64,000 bases of DNA from Myxococcales bacterium (GCA_023954815.1 JAGSHB010000012.1:1-64000); one strand, 5' to 3'. Shown: positions 1-9,066, counted from the first letter of the stretch. Program-made: numbers and translations. The notes: generated by a model from the sequence alone, not told the origin.

Positions 1-96
1 AAGTACCACCGCTTCACGCTCGATGACCGGCAGACGATGACCTGCAAGCGGCTATTTCAGGATGACTCAGGTTGGACGCCCGTCAATCGCGGGTAG
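1..96 (+). CDS. Possible 3' end of an unidentified gene entering from the left edge
   Basis: The first frame is open from base 1 to a TAG at 94-96 and gives 31 residues (begins KYHRFTLDD, ends TPVNRG). Third codon positions are mostly G or C, as in the real genes of the window, so a coding tail is plausible. It would overlap the 3' end of the convergent membrane-protein gene by 30 bp. Too short to assign a family, and it could be chance. Confidence 0.35.
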   Translation, partial: KYHRFTLDDRQTMTCKRLFQDDSGWTPVNRG

Positions 97-1476
97 CTGG
101 CTCGGAGGTTGAATTTTCGGCAGAATTGCTGGGGATGGGCTTGGCGCGACGCCGGTTTCGCTTGCGGACTCCCCTTCGCGCTGAGGGCGGAGAGACTCCG
201 AGATAGCGGCGAGTACGAAGAGAAACCAAGCCTCCTTTTGGACCACGGCTGACGATGCGATGGCGTTGACCGCGAACGCTGTGATGCCAGCCACCAAGCC
301 AGCGCCGTACAATCGAAGGGTCGGATCCGTCGACCGCAACGTGCGGATTGCCGCAAGCTGGCCACGAAAGTAGAGATACAGCAGCAACAATAGCGCTGGA
401 ATCCCGTAACTATCCGCCGTGCGAAGATAGGTGGAGTGCGTCACCGTCACGCGGCCGTAGTCGCGCCCACGCAGCAAAGCGACGCCTGCGCGTCCGCCGC
501 CCAAAACGGGCCGCTCCGCAATTTGACTCAATGACTCGAGCGCTAGCTCCCGCCGATGAGAATCCTTCACTTTCACGGCCTGACCGGTATCCCGATCCAC
601 CTGCACCGTACCCGTCATGCGACGCGTGTAGGACTCGGGCGCCAGATTGATCGCAAAGACGGTCACGACTCCAACCACAGCCAGTGCTGGCACCAAGCGT
701 TTTGACGTAAAAATCATGGCCGCGGTGAAGGTCAAGATTCCCGCGATAGCCGCGATACTTCCGCCGCGAGATGCCGTGGCGAACAGGACGTACACAAACG
801 CCGGCGCGCCGGAGACGGCGAGCCAACGCTGCCAACGAGCCGTCCCCGCATCAAAGATGAGAAAGAGGGTCGGAAACAGCCACACCATGGACAGAGAGAT
901 ACTCTTGTTGGGCTGATTGGCGATACCGCCGGCACGGATGACGTGCATCGATTGCAGGGCCGACCAGCCTACTTCGTTCCATACGTGAGCGGCCATCCAG
1001 AACTGGCCGATAATCAAAACCACAGCTAAGGAACGCAGACTGCTGATGTCCGTGACCAGTTGGCGCGCCATGATCACGGTCAATGCCACGCCACCGAGGG
1101 CCATGGGCGTGTCAAACATCGGGAAGTCGCTCGCCAACTCCGATATCGCGACAAGCATGGTCGTCAGCAACAACGGTAAGGCTAGCCAGCTATCCACGGC
1201 CCGCAGCTTGACGCCGCTGCCGACACGAAAAACACCGAGCCCAAGTAGCGCAATCAATCCGAGCTTGTAGGGCGTGAGCATCAAACCGCCGCCGCCAAGG
1301 GCCTTATTCCAGCCGCTGACGACCACCACTGCACCGAATGCGTAGATCGGACGCCGAATGGCGAGCCACAGGACTGGCGGGCCGACCAGGGCGGCGGCGA
1401 GCAGCTTGGGCTGTCCGAAGGCGATGGCTGCCAAGCCACCGATGGCGAGCGCGATGGTGAGTAAGATAACGAGCAT
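67..1476 (-). CDS. O-antigen ligase / Wzy-type polysaccharide polymerase-like membrane protein
   Basis: A 469-aa, very hydrophobic protein with about ten to twelve predicted membrane segments. A large non-membrane loop lies in the C-terminal half (roughly residues 285-345) and holds VTHSTYLRTADSYG, the pattern of the Wzy_C/O-antigen ligase family where a conserved His sits just before the next helix. Members move or polymerise undecaprenyl-linked glycans at the periplasmic face of the inner membrane. The C-terminus (about 40 residues) is a Ser/Pro-rich cytoplasmic tail. No glycosyltransferase genes are seen beside it, though the left neighbour is cut off. The ATG at 1476 has no strong ribosome binding site. 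Ligase and polymerase cannot be told apart from sequence. Confidence 0.7.
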   Translation of the reverse strand: MLVILLTIALAIGGLAAIAFGQPKLLAAALVGPPVLWLAIRRPIYAFGAVVVVSGWNKALGGGGLMLTPYKLGLIALLGLGVFRVGSGVKLRAVDSWLALPLLLTTMLVAISELASDFPMFDTPMALGGVALTVIMARQLVTDISSLRSLAVVLIIGQFWMAAHVWNEVGWSALQSMHVIRAGGIANQPNKSISLSMVWLFPTLFLIFDAGTARWQRWLAVSGAPAFVYVLFATASRGGSIAAIAGILTFTAAMIFTSKRLVPALAVVGVVTVFAINLAPESYTRRMTGTVQVDRDTGQAVKVKDSHRRELALESLSQIAERPVLGGGRAGVALLRGRDYGRVTVTHSTYLRTADSYGIPALLLLLYLYFRGQLAAIRTLRSTDPTLRLYGAGLVAGITAFAVNAIASSAVVQKEAWFLFVLAAISESLRPQREGESASETGVAPSPSPAILPKIQPPSQLPAIDGRPT

Positions 1477-1532
1477 GAATCGTGTGGTGAAATGGTCCGC
1501 GAGGGTTCAGTTACCAAAGGGGAGTAAAACGA

Positions 1533-3050
1533 TCAATCATTCAATGAGGGTGCGCCGGCATAGGTCAGCGCGACAATCGTCTCGACGTGCGCAGTCTGCG
1601 GAAAGTGATCGACAGGCGTCACCGAGTCGATGAGATAGCCGCCCGCCGTCAACTGGGCCAAATCTCGACCGAGCGCCGTCGGATTGCAGCTCACATAGAC
1701 CAGTCGATGAACCGCCAGCTGGATCAACTGAGCCGATGCTGTAGTGCCGAGCCCAGCGCGCGGCGGATCCACGACAACAGCGTCAGCCACGCCGGCGACA
1801 TCGAGCCCCTGGACCTTGAGCACTGTCGCCACATCTCCGCAATGGAACGTGATGTTCTCGATTTCGTTGCGCTGCGCATTGGCCCGCGCGTTGTCTACCG
1901 CCTCTGGCGATAACTCGATTCCTGTGACCTTCCGTACACGCTGAGCCAAGCACAGCCCGATGGTGCCGGTGCCACAGTACAGATCCAGCACGTGCGCGCT
2001 GCCCTTCTGCTCGCCCAACGCCGCAAGCACGAGGCCATACAGCACCTCCGCCTGAAGTGTATTGGGCTGGAAAAAGGCGCGGGGATGAACTTCGAAGGCC
2101 AAGGGGCGACAGCCAGGCACATGTAGTTGCTCGCGGTAAAACGGCGTGCCGTGGAGCGGCGTGCTCGTCAGCTTGGTGCGTTCGCCGCGCCGAGCGCGGT
2201 GTACCGTCCACCAAAGCGAGCTGATGGTGATGCCCAACTCAGCCGCAGCGGCCAGCAAATCGGCCGAAAAGCGCTGAATCTCCTTGTCGGGCGTGGTCTG
2301 TCCGTCAGCGGTACTGACCTGCTCTCTATCGGCTGTGGTCACTTCGACGAGACGTTCCGCGGTCCGCTTACCTTCGCGGATGGTCAGGGTTCGCAGCCAA
2401 CCCGTATCGCGGCGCTGATCGTGGTGTTGCAGACCGCGCTCCTGGCGAATGCGGCGGGCCGCAGCGACGAGGTCCATCGCTTCTTTGGAGGCGAGTCTGC
2501 AGTCGTACAGATCCATCACCTCGTAGCGGAACCCCGCCGGGTGCATGCCGAGGGTCTCCTTGCGCTCGTCATCGTCACCGAAGCTAAACTCCATTTTGTT
2601 GCGGTAATACCAGGCGGTAGGAGCCTTCACGGTGTCGGCTATGAGCCCTTCGTCCACCGCTGACAACGCACGCGCCACCATGCTGCGCTTGAGGGTGAGT
2701 TGAGAGGGGTAGTTCAGCGCCTGCAGGCTACAGCCACCGCAGCCGCGTCCCTGTCGATCGTAAGGACCGAAATGGGCGCACGTCGGCGCGATTCGATCGT
2801 CGGACGGTCGCAACAGCGCGGTCAATTGGCCGTCGATCTTGCCCCGGCGCGGCTTTCCTACCGTGGTCTGTACGCGGTCGCCAATCACGGTCGTACGGAT
2901 GGCGACGACATAGTCTCGCGGCAGCCGTTGCGGCCCCACCAAGAGCGATAAATGCCCGGTACCACGGCCCTTGTCATCGACGCCCGTGATCTCAATGTCG
3001 AACTGCTCACCCCAGCGGGGAGCGTGTGGCCAAGCCATCCGGTCTGTCAT
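1533..3050 (-). CDS. TrmA/RlmD-family RNA (uracil-5-)-methyltransferase
   Basis: A 505-aa SAM-dependent enzyme that makes 5-methyluridine in rRNA or tRNA. The N-terminal ~70 residues look like a TRAM RNA-binding domain. They are followed by the four-cysteine iron-sulfur pattern (CAHFGPYD..GCGGCSLQ). The C-terminal Rossmann domain has VLDLYCGTGTIGL (SAM loop), DPPRAGL and VYVSCNPTALGRDL, where the Cys of SCNP is the nucleophile that attacks uracil C6. HPRAFFQPN is the usual family signature before the SAM domain. I chose the ATG at 3050; a TTG four codons upstream (3062) is in frame but less likely. The exact target base (for example 23S U1939 or U747) is not predictable by eye. Confidence 0.88.
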   Translation of the reverse strand: MTDRMAWPHAPRWGEQFDIEITGVDDKGRGTGHLSLLVGPQRLPRDYVVAIRTTVIGDRVQTTVGKPRRGKIDGQLTALLRPSDDRIAPTCAHFGPYDRQGRGCGGCSLQALNYPSQLTLKRSMVARALSAVDEGLIADTVKAPTAWYYRNKMEFSFGDDDERKETLGMHPAGFRYEVMDLYDCRLASKEAMDLVAAARRIRQERGLQHHDQRRDTGWLRTLTIREGKRTAERLVEVTTADREQVSTADGQTTPDKEIQRFSADLLAAAAELGITISSLWWTVHRARRGERTKLTSTPLHGTPFYREQLHVPGCRPLAFEVHPRAFFQPNTLQAEVLYGLVLAALGEQKGSAHVLDLYCGTGTIGLCLAQRVRKVTGIELSPEAVDNARANAQRNEIENITFHCGDVATVLKVQGLDVAGVADAVVVDPPRAGLGTTASAQLIQLAVHRLVYVSCNPTALGRDLAQLTAGGYLIDSVTPVDHFPQTAHVETIVALTYAGAPSLND

Positions 3051-3181
3051 AAAAATCACCAACCTGGGGTACGTTCGACCTGCGACGGAGCCCTATGTGC
3101 ATCCCCACAGGACGTCTGGCGAGCGAGAGTGCGCGTCTAGGGGAAGGCAAGCAAGGACCAAGGCTCCGGGTCGGGCTGGGA

Positions 3182-4423
3182 TCAATCGTCAGTCGAGGGC
3201 TCGATCAGGCAAAACCGTTCTTCATCGAGACCGTAGGGACCCACGCGCAGTTCGATGACGGTATGGAGTGGGATCTCAAGGTGCGGACACTCATGGCGTT
3301 CAACGCCCTTAAAGTAGCCGTAGAGCAGCCGAATCACCGCTTGGTGAGCGACAACCAATACCGGCTGTCGTTGCCGCTCAATCTCCACCAAAACCGGCTC
3401 AAGGCGACCGATCACATCGACGTAACTTTCGCCAGACGGGTAGCGGTATCGCAGCTTATCTGCCTGTCTTGCGGCGAATTCGTCGGGAAACGTCGTTCGG
3501 ATCTCGTCGTACGTCATGCCATCGCAAATCCCGGCGTCGATCTCATTGAGCAGGCGCCACGCCACTGTGCGCATGGTGCCCGCCGTCTGTCGGGTTCGCT
3601 TGAGCGTGGACGTAAACACGACTGGCGTTCGCCCTTTACCTACACGCAGTCGCACAAACTCCGCCAATGCCGCCGGATAGCGCCGCCCGCTCTCGCTGAG
3701 CACCGCATCTCCGCCGATCTGTCCACTCACGTTGAACTCACTTTCCCCGTGGCGGGTCAGCCATACTGGGCGCCCCTCCAGATGTGTGTTCATCAAAAAG
3801 AAGAGGATCTTACTGGGCAGATAGCCGCTGACGCCCTCGACCTCGATACGCCGCCCCACATCGATGAACTTCACGTAACTCGTCTCTCCATCTCCCAACG
3901 GTTCATAGGCGCGCTCATAATGGGCGACACGTTTGCTAAAATCGGCCACGGCTTCATCTACCGGCACGCCTGCATAGTCGGGACTACGGAGCTTCGTCTG
4001 GCGAATGTTGGCAAGGACGAGGGCGGGATCTTCACAGATGGATTCGATGAACAGCATGTGCAGCCCCGCCTGACTCAAGCGCTCGCGGATTCGCGACCGA
4101 CGACGCTTGGTCGTATTGGTGGCGTCGTAAATTCCGACCGCGCCGCCGGCATGCATCCACTGAATCAAGTCCTCCAGGGCCGCGTCGGCCATGGCCTCTC
4201 GCTGGCGTAGACCCTCTGCGTTGTCGGGCGCAAAGAACGACTCGCGGTGATGAGCCCCTAGTCGTGCCCGGCGATAGGCGCCGACGTTGAAGACCCGCGT
4301 GGTCCAGCCCAACCAGCGCAAAAATCGCCCAATTTTGCTAGCGACATAGCTTTTTCCCCGTGCCGGCAGGCCGACGAGCACAACGACGAGTTGTTCGCCG
4401 TCAGGTCTGGAGGGGTCGGTCAT
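3182..4423 (-). CDS. Bifunctional 6-phosphofructo-2-kinase / fructose-2,6-bisphosphatase-like protein
   Basis: A 413-aa protein with the architecture of eukaryotic PFKFB. The N-terminal half is a P-loop kinase domain: GLPARGKS at residues 18-25, then VFNVGAYRR, AIYDATNTT-like GIYDATNTT, and KLRSPDYAG, all in the order of the 6PF2K domain. The C-terminal half is a histidine phosphatase domain starting at LTRHGESEFN with the catalytic His near residue 225 and a second RTRQTAGTM segment. In eukaryotes the product, fructose-2,6-bisphosphate, controls glycolysis; its role in bacteria is not established. A good AGGAG lies 7 nt before the ATG. Divergent from the methionine aminopeptidase gene. Alternative: a kinase-phosphatase acting on another sugar phosphate. 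Confidence 0.82.
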   Translation of the reverse strand: MTDPSRPDGEQLVVVLVGLPARGKSYVASKIGRFLRWLGWTTRVFNVGAYRRARLGAHHRESFFAPDNAEGLRQREAMADAALEDLIQWMHAGGAVGIYDATNTTKRRRSRIRERLSQAGLHMLFIESICEDPALVLANIRQTKLRSPDYAGVPVDEAVADFSKRVAHYERAYEPLGDGETSYVKFIDVGRRIEVEGVSGYLPSKILFFLMNTHLEGRPVWLTRHGESEFNVSGQIGGDAVLSESGRRYPAALAEFVRLRVGKGRTPVVFTSTLKRTRQTAGTMRTVAWRLLNEIDAGICDGMTYDEIRTTFPDEFAARQADKLRYRYPSGESYVDVIGRLEPVLVEIERQRQPVLVVAHQAVIRLLYGYFKGVERHECPHLEIPLHTVIELRVGPYGLDEERFCLIEPSTDD

Positions 4424-4554
4424 CTCGGATCTCCTGCGAGGACGATTGTCGTCTGAAATTCAAGGCAGACGGGCGCCGAGCTTGCCACGTTCGGTGCACC
4501 ATGCCACAACGCGACCCCGTCAATGGACGAATGATTCTCGGATTGGAGAGCGCG

Positions 4555-5472
4555 ATGAGTGGCCCTGGACGTAACGACCCCTGCTGGTGTGGTAGCGGTC
4601 GCAAGTACAAGAAATGTCACCTTTCAAGCGATGACGCTGGCACGACCCAACCTACATTTGGTCGGGCCAGCTCCGCGTCGAAGGCGAACGCACACCTGAT
4701 CTTGGATGCAGCCGCGCGTGACAAGATGCGGGCCGCCTGCAGCTTCAACGCGGAGCTGATGGATTTCATCCGACCGTACGTGCAGCCCGGTGTGCAGACC
4801 GAAAAGCTCGATCAACTGGTGCACGAATACACCCTCGATCATGGCCACACACCGGCCACGTTGGGGTATCACGGCTTCCCCAAGAGTTGCTGCACCAGCA
4901 TCAACCACGTGGTTTGTCATGGCATCCCCGGCGCCCAGGTGCTGGAGGACGGCGACATCGTCAATGTGGACCTGACGACGATCGTCGACGGTTGGTTCGG
5001 CGATCAGAGTGAGACGGTGCTCGTCGGCACCGTGGCCCCAGAGACGCGCAAGCTGGTGACCGAGACGATGGAGTGTATGTACAAGGGTATCGACGCCATC
5101 GTGCCCGGCGGCCGCATCATCGACATCGGCCGGGCCATTCAGAGTCATGCCCACGCCAGCGGCTATTCGGTGGTTCGCGACTACCAAGGCCACGGCATCG
5201 GACGCAGCTTCCACCAAGACCCTGGTGTACCGCACTTTCCCGACTACGAGATGGGCCAGTTCATTGTCGAGCCAGGGATGTGCTTCACCATCGAGCCGAT
5301 GATCAACCTCGGCACCTACCGGACGGCCCTCGATCCCAAGGACGGATGGACGGTGCGCACAGCAGACGGAAAGCTGTCGGCGCAGTTCGAGCATACGATT
5401 TTGATGACGGAATCCGGACCAGAGATCCTCACGCTGACCACCAATGGGCCACAGCGCGGGTTTCGTTTCTAA
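4555..5472 (+). CDS. map: Type I methionine aminopeptidase with N-terminal SEC-C zinc motif
   Basis: A 305-aa enzyme that removes the initiator Met from new proteins in the cytoplasm. Residues 1-22 carry PGRNDPCWCGSGRKYKKCH, a SEC-C type zinc-binding motif also found at the end of SecA, followed by a linker. The peptidase fold follows: GYHGFPKSCCTSINHVVCHG, then the metal ligands in VNVDLTTIVDGWFGDQSET, GHGIGRSFHQDPGVPH, CFTIEPM and AQFEHTI. I chose the ATG at 4555 because GGAG sits 6 nt before it and the SEC-C motif starts four residues in; the open frame extends further upstream. SEC-C map genes are known as a second or sole map in several bacteria. Confidence 0.93.
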   Translation: MSGPGRNDPCWCGSGRKYKKCHLSSDDAGTTQPTFGRASSASKANAHLILDAAARDKMRAACSFNAELMDFIRPYVQPGVQTEKLDQLVHEYTLDHGHTPATLGYHGFPKSCCTSINHVVCHGIPGAQVLEDGDIVNVDLTTIVDGWFGDQSETVLVGTVAPETRKLVTETMECMYKGIDAIVPGGRIIDIGRAIQSHAHASGYSVVRDYQGHGIGRSFHQDPGVPHFPDYEMGQFIVEPGMCFTIEPMINLGTYRTALDPKDGWTVRTADGKLSAQFEHTILMTESGPEILTLTTNGPQRGFRF

Positions 5473-5479
5473 TTCCGCC

Positions 5480-6334
5480 CTACCAGCCAGCGTAACCAGG
5501 AATCTCAGGCACGGACGAGAGCAGTTTCCCGCGAGGATGATCGCGCAGGAAATCCTTTTCCCAATGCGGGGTGAAGTCGTTGACGATGAGCCCGACGCGC
5601 GCACCCATCGCCAGGGGAAGGGCGAGATCCAGCTCGAAGATATCCCCGACCACCATCAACTCCGACCAATCCGCACCAGCCTCGTTGAGCAGCGCTTGTA
5701 GGCAGTCGGCATAGAGACGCCGACGCAGGAGCACAGGACGCCCCAGGCCCGGGAGCGCCATCGACTCGGGGACTTCGGTCCAATCCGGGTCGAGTACGTA
5801 TTTCTGCGCCGAACCGTGCACGCGATCGATCAACCACTGCAGAGGATTGTTCGCCTCGGCCTCACCGCCGAGGACGCGAATCTTGTTCTGCACGGCGTCG
5901 GTGTGACTGTTAGTGACCACGTGGACGGGCTTGTCTTCCATCGACAGCAGGGTCTCCCGCGCACCCTCGCGGAAGGCAACCAGGGTCTTGCGATAGTTGT
6001 ATTTGTAGAGCAGCCCCTCGAGGAGGCGGTTACGCTCCTCCTGCACGAGGAACGCGCCCGCTTCGTCGAAGATATGACGGGCGATCGGCATGATGCGCAG
6101 GTAGGGATCGACTGTCGCCGGAGCGACGATATGCCCGCCGAAGACCCAGCCATGCTCCTGCGGGTTGGCCTGCACCTCGGCTTCGAACGCGTCTGCAAGT
6201 CGGGTGACCTCGGCCAACTCCAACCCGGACAACAGGGCCACATCCTCTAGGCAGCCCTGATGATAGGGCGCGCCCTCCGCTTCCGCGTCGGTGACGGTGC
6301 CGTCGAAGTCTAAAACGAGTAGTCGAGTGGTCAT
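5480..6334 (-). CDS. HAD-superfamily hydrolase
   Basis: A 284-aa haloacid dehalogenase-fold phosphatase-like protein. LVLDFDGTVTDAE at the N-terminus gives motif I with both aspartates. VVTNSHTDAVQNK is motif II (Ser/Thr). VVGDIFELDLALPLAMGARVG is motif III/IV with the metal-binding Asp pair. The cap region between motifs I and II (about residues 20-130) is large and helical. The substrate is unknown. A strong AAGGAGGAG precedes the ATG. It converges with the methionine aminopeptidase gene, with only 7 bp between the stops, and its 5' side is the AT-rich GATC-studded region. Confidence 0.82.
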   Translation of the reverse strand: MTTRLLVLDFDGTVTDAEAEGAPYHQGCLEDVALLSGLELAEVTRLADAFEAEVQANPQEHGWVFGGHIVAPATVDPYLRIMPIARHIFDEAGAFLVQEERNRLLEGLLYKYNYRKTLVAFREGARETLLSMEDKPVHVVTNSHTDAVQNKIRVLGGEAEANNPLQWLIDRVHGSAQKYVLDPDWTEVPESMALPGLGRPVLLRRRLYADCLQALLNEAGADWSELMVVGDIFELDLALPLAMGARVGLIVNDFTPHWEKDFLRDHPRGKLLSSVPEIPGYAGW

Positions 6335-6404
6335 GAGATCTCCTCCTTAGCGGAGCATGCCTGCACATGCGCCCCTGGCATAGGGGGAAAACACCAGAAT
6401 TCAC

Positions 6405-6475
6405 GATCATCTCTGGCGATCGATTATGGATCAGATGTATGATCAATTTTGGATCACTATCGTGATATGCTGATC
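6405..6475. promoter_or_regulatory. AT-rich divergent promoter region with six evenly spaced GATC sites
   Basis: The gap between the HAD gene and the AAA+ regulator gene (6335-6610) contains an AT-rich core. GATC tetramers begin at 6405, 6418, 6429, 6441, 6452 and 6472, so spacings are 13, 11, 12, 11 and 20 bp, close to one helical turn each. Two lie in the palindromic context TGATCA, and TGATCAAT occurs at 6440 and 6471. This suggests an array of operator half-sites or a Dam-type methylation-sensitive region. No -10/-35 pair can be assigned with confidence. Confidence 0.4.
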
Positions 6476-6610
6476 AATAATCGTTCACACTAGGGAAGTC
6501 GTGGTTGCGCAGTATCACACCGGAGCGCGACGGTGCCCAACATGTAAAAGTCCTCTCCATTCGATTTGTGCGCGCCCCACTGGCACTCCCCCCCCCCTCT
6601 CGGAGCCTCC

Positions 6611-8215
6611 ATGTCGCTTTCGCAAGGTCCAGGCGACGGAAATCCGCCCGATGACCAACGGCCGCCGGGACAACTCTCGGCCAGCGATGCCCTCCTGTTT
6701 TCCTTGGGAGAGGCGGTCATCACCGAGATTTCGACGGGTGAGTTGCTGCGTCGCGTCGTGGATGTGCTCACTGAGTCCCTCGCTGCCGACCGCGGCACGA
6801 TCTACGTATTCGACGAAAAGAAAGATGAACTTCGCTCCGTAGCGGCCCACCTACCAGAGCTACCCACGATTCGCGTCCCGATTGGTCAGGGCGTCGCCGG
6901 CTTCGTGGCGCGCAGTCGACAACTGGTCAATATCGACCATGCCAATCGAGACCAACGCTTCTGGAACAACATCGACAAGCGCACCGGCTACGTCACGCGT
7001 TGCATGCTGGCGGCTCCTATCCAGCACAGAGACGGGACCCTGCTCGGTGTCCTACAGCTGCTCAACAAGCGCAACGGCACCTTTACCGGCGAGGATGAGG
7101 ACACGCTCCGACTCTTGTCAGAACAGCTCGCGCAGCTGCTGGAAAAGAGTACGGTCACGGCGACCCTTAAGCGAAGCGCCCTTCCTGAGCTGAGCACCGG
7201 TAGCCGCAAATCCAAACGAGGAAAACTGTCGACCCCAGAAGTCGATGTGGCCGGCGGGTTCAACCACATTATCGGTGCTGGCGCTCAGATCCAGAACGTC
7301 TTTCGCAGCATTCGGCGCGTCGCGCCTACCGATGCCACCGTGCTCGTCACCGGCGATTCGGGTACGGGTAAGGGGCGTGTTGCGCGGGCGCTCCACCACA
7401 ACTCACTGCGTGCGGACGGCACGTTCGTCCATGTTGACTGCGCGTCTTTGCCCGAAGGCGTCATGGAGCGCGAGCTTTTTGGCGCAGAACTGCGCTCAGA
7501 CTCCAAGCCGCCAACGATCAAGCCTGGTCGGGTCGAGTTGGCTGATGGCGGTACCCTCCTGCTCGATGAGGTGGCCGATTTACCCCTGTCGGCGCAGGGA
7601 AAATTGCTGGGTCTGCTCCAACACAAGACGTTCACGCGGGTGCGTGGCTCTACGACGTTGTCGGCTAATATTCGGGTGATTGCGACTACGAATCGCGACC
7701 TGCCGCGGCTCGTGAGCGATGGCCGGTTTCGCGAGGACCTCTACTATCGCCTGCGCGTCGTTCAGATCGAACTCCCGCCGCTGCGTAAACGCGGAATCCG
7801 TGACTTGCGGTTGCTGGTCGACCACTTCCTGGCCAATGCAGCGCGTCGCCATCGCCGGACAGCGCCTCAGATCAACGCTGAGGCGATGCGATGTCTCGTC
7901 AACTATTCCTGGCCCGGCAATGTTCGCGAGTTGGAAAACTGTATTGAATCAGCCGTGATTTTAGCCGACGAGGTCATCTACGCGCACAATCTCCCGCTTC
8001 CTCGCAGCGCCAACCCCCACGCCGGTGCCGATGGTGGCGATCTGGGCAGGCAGGGTGATCTATTCGCACAACAACCCACCATGAGCGAGCTTGAAGCGCG
8101 TTACATCAGCTACCTGCTGAGTCGTCACAAGGGTAATCGCTCGGCCATCGCCGGCGTGTTGGGCATCGGTCGCAACACCTTGCTTCGAAAGATTCGAGGC
8201 TACGGTCTGGAGTAG
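6611..8215 (+). CDS. GAF / AAA+ (bacterial enhancer-binding protein-like) / Fis-HTH transcription regulator lacking GAFTGA
   Basis: A 534-aa regulator. Residues ~30-190 form a GAF sensor domain (LAADRGTIYVFDEKKDELRS, GQGVAGFVARSR, CMLAAPI). Residues ~215-460 are a sigma54-activator type AAA+ domain with Walker A GDSGTGKG at 248-255, Walker B GGTLLLDE and the Arg finger segment FREDLYYRLR. The C-terminus has a Fis-type helix-turn-helix (NRSAIAGVLGIGRNTLLRKI). The L1 loop that contacts sigma54 should read GAFTGA after ELFG, but here the aligned residues 295-300 are RSDSKP without any gap. It may therefore act without sigma54. The ATG at 6611 has GGAG 5 nt upstream; a GTG at 6566 is in frame. 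Its last 16 bp overlap the convergent acyltransferase gene. Confidence 0.85.
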   Translation: MSLSQGPGDGNPPDDQRPPGQLSASDALLFSLGEAVITEISTGELLRRVVDVLTESLAADRGTIYVFDEKKDELRSVAAHLPELPTIRVPIGQGVAGFVARSRQLVNIDHANRDQRFWNNIDKRTGYVTRCMLAAPIQHRDGTLLGVLQLLNKRNGTFTGEDEDTLRLLSEQLAQLLEKSTVTATLKRSALPELSTGSRKSKRGKLSTPEVDVAGGFNHIIGAGAQIQNVFRSIRRVAPTDATVLVTGDSGTGKGRVARALHHNSLRADGTFVHVDCASLPEGVMERELFGAELRSDSKPPTIKPGRVELADGGTLLLDEVADLPLSAQGKLLGLLQHKTFTRVRGSTTLSANIRVIATTNRDLPRLVSDGRFREDLYYRLRVVQIELPPLRKRGIRDLRLLVDHFLANAARRHRRTAPQINAEAMRCLVNYSWPGNVRELENCIESAVILADEVIYAHNLPLPRSANPHAGADGGDLGRQGDLFAQQPTMSELEARYISYLLSRHKGNRSAIAGVLGIGRNTLLRKIRGYGLE

Positions 8216-9066
8216 TGTGTAGAGCAGTCCTTTGATACCGCTTTCGGCGCCGCCCCTGCAACCGGGTCTGCTGCGTTGAGTTCGGCCAATGCACCGCGCA
8301 CCCACGCCTCCGCCTGCTGACGCAGAACTTCGCCATTGTCGCCACGAAGCACGGGCCCCCATGCGGCATGTACGCGCACGCGCGTGCGTCGGAAAAGACC
8401 CAGAAAATGGGGCAAAAAGCTGTCATCACCGACGTAGGGCGCGGCCGTATCAGGATAGTGGAGGGCGACCGGCTGCACGGCGAGATTTGCCTGAACCGCT
8501 GCGTGGAAGATGCCGGGTCGAAAGGGGAGGCACCCAGGTTCAGCCGATGTCGTACCTTCAGGAAAGAGCGCGGCTCGGCCACCGGCTAAAGCACGCTGGG
8601 TCAAGGCGTCACGTGCTGCGCTACGGCTGTCTTTGTCATCCCGGACGACAAATAGCGTGCCTCCTGCGCGAACGGCCCAGCCAATCAGCGGCCAATGCGC
8701 CACTTCCGCTTTGGCGAGCAAGCCGCAGGGTCCGCCGTGCAGCAGCGCCAGCACATCGATATAGGAGCGATGATTCGCTACGACAATGTTGCTATGGTGA
8801 GCCATCTGACCGTGATGTACGATCTCCAATGGCAAAGCGCCGACCACCGCCCGCGCCCAACGGGCGGCATGGCGCTCACCGATGGTGGAATCGTCATGGC
8901 GCACCCGAGCGACCAGGGCCAAGACGCCATGACCGAGCGTCAACGCGCCAAACTGTGAGAGCGCCAGAAAGCCGCGCAGGCGGGTTGGCAGTCGCCTCAC
9001 CAGGGAAGACAGCCGAGCGGACGAGCGCTTAGGTTTTGGGGTGGCGGAAAGGCTGGTCGTGTTCAT
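8200..9066 (-). CDS. plsC: PlsC-like 1-acyl-sn-glycerol-3-phosphate acyltransferase
   Basis: A 288-aa membrane-associated acyltransferase. It carries the family blocks in order: VANHRSYIDVL (the HX4D catalytic motif, residues ~98-103), the GWAVRAGGTLFVVR block, FPEGTTS, and a later PVALHYP block. A hydrophobic stretch near residues 30-60 may anchor it to the inner membrane. It would add the second acyl chain in phospholipid synthesis or modify a lipid such as ornithine lipid. I chose the ATG at 9066, which has GGAGGT 6 nt upstream, over an in-frame ATG at 9087. It overlaps the convergent regulator gene by 16 bp. Confidence 0.85.
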   Translation of the reverse strand: MNTTSLSATPKPKRSSARLSSLVRRLPTRLRGFLALSQFGALTLGHGVLALVARVRHDDSTIGERHAARWARAVVGALPLEIVHHGQMAHHSNIVVANHRSYIDVLALLHGGPCGLLAKAEVAHWPLIGWAVRAGGTLFVVRDDKDSRSAARDALTQRALAGGRAALFPEGTTSAEPGCLPFRPGIFHAAVQANLAVQPVALHYPDTAAPYVGDDSFLPHFLGLFRRTRVRVHAAWGPVLRGDNGEVLRQQAEAWVRGALAELNAADPVAGAAPKAVSKDCSTHYSRP

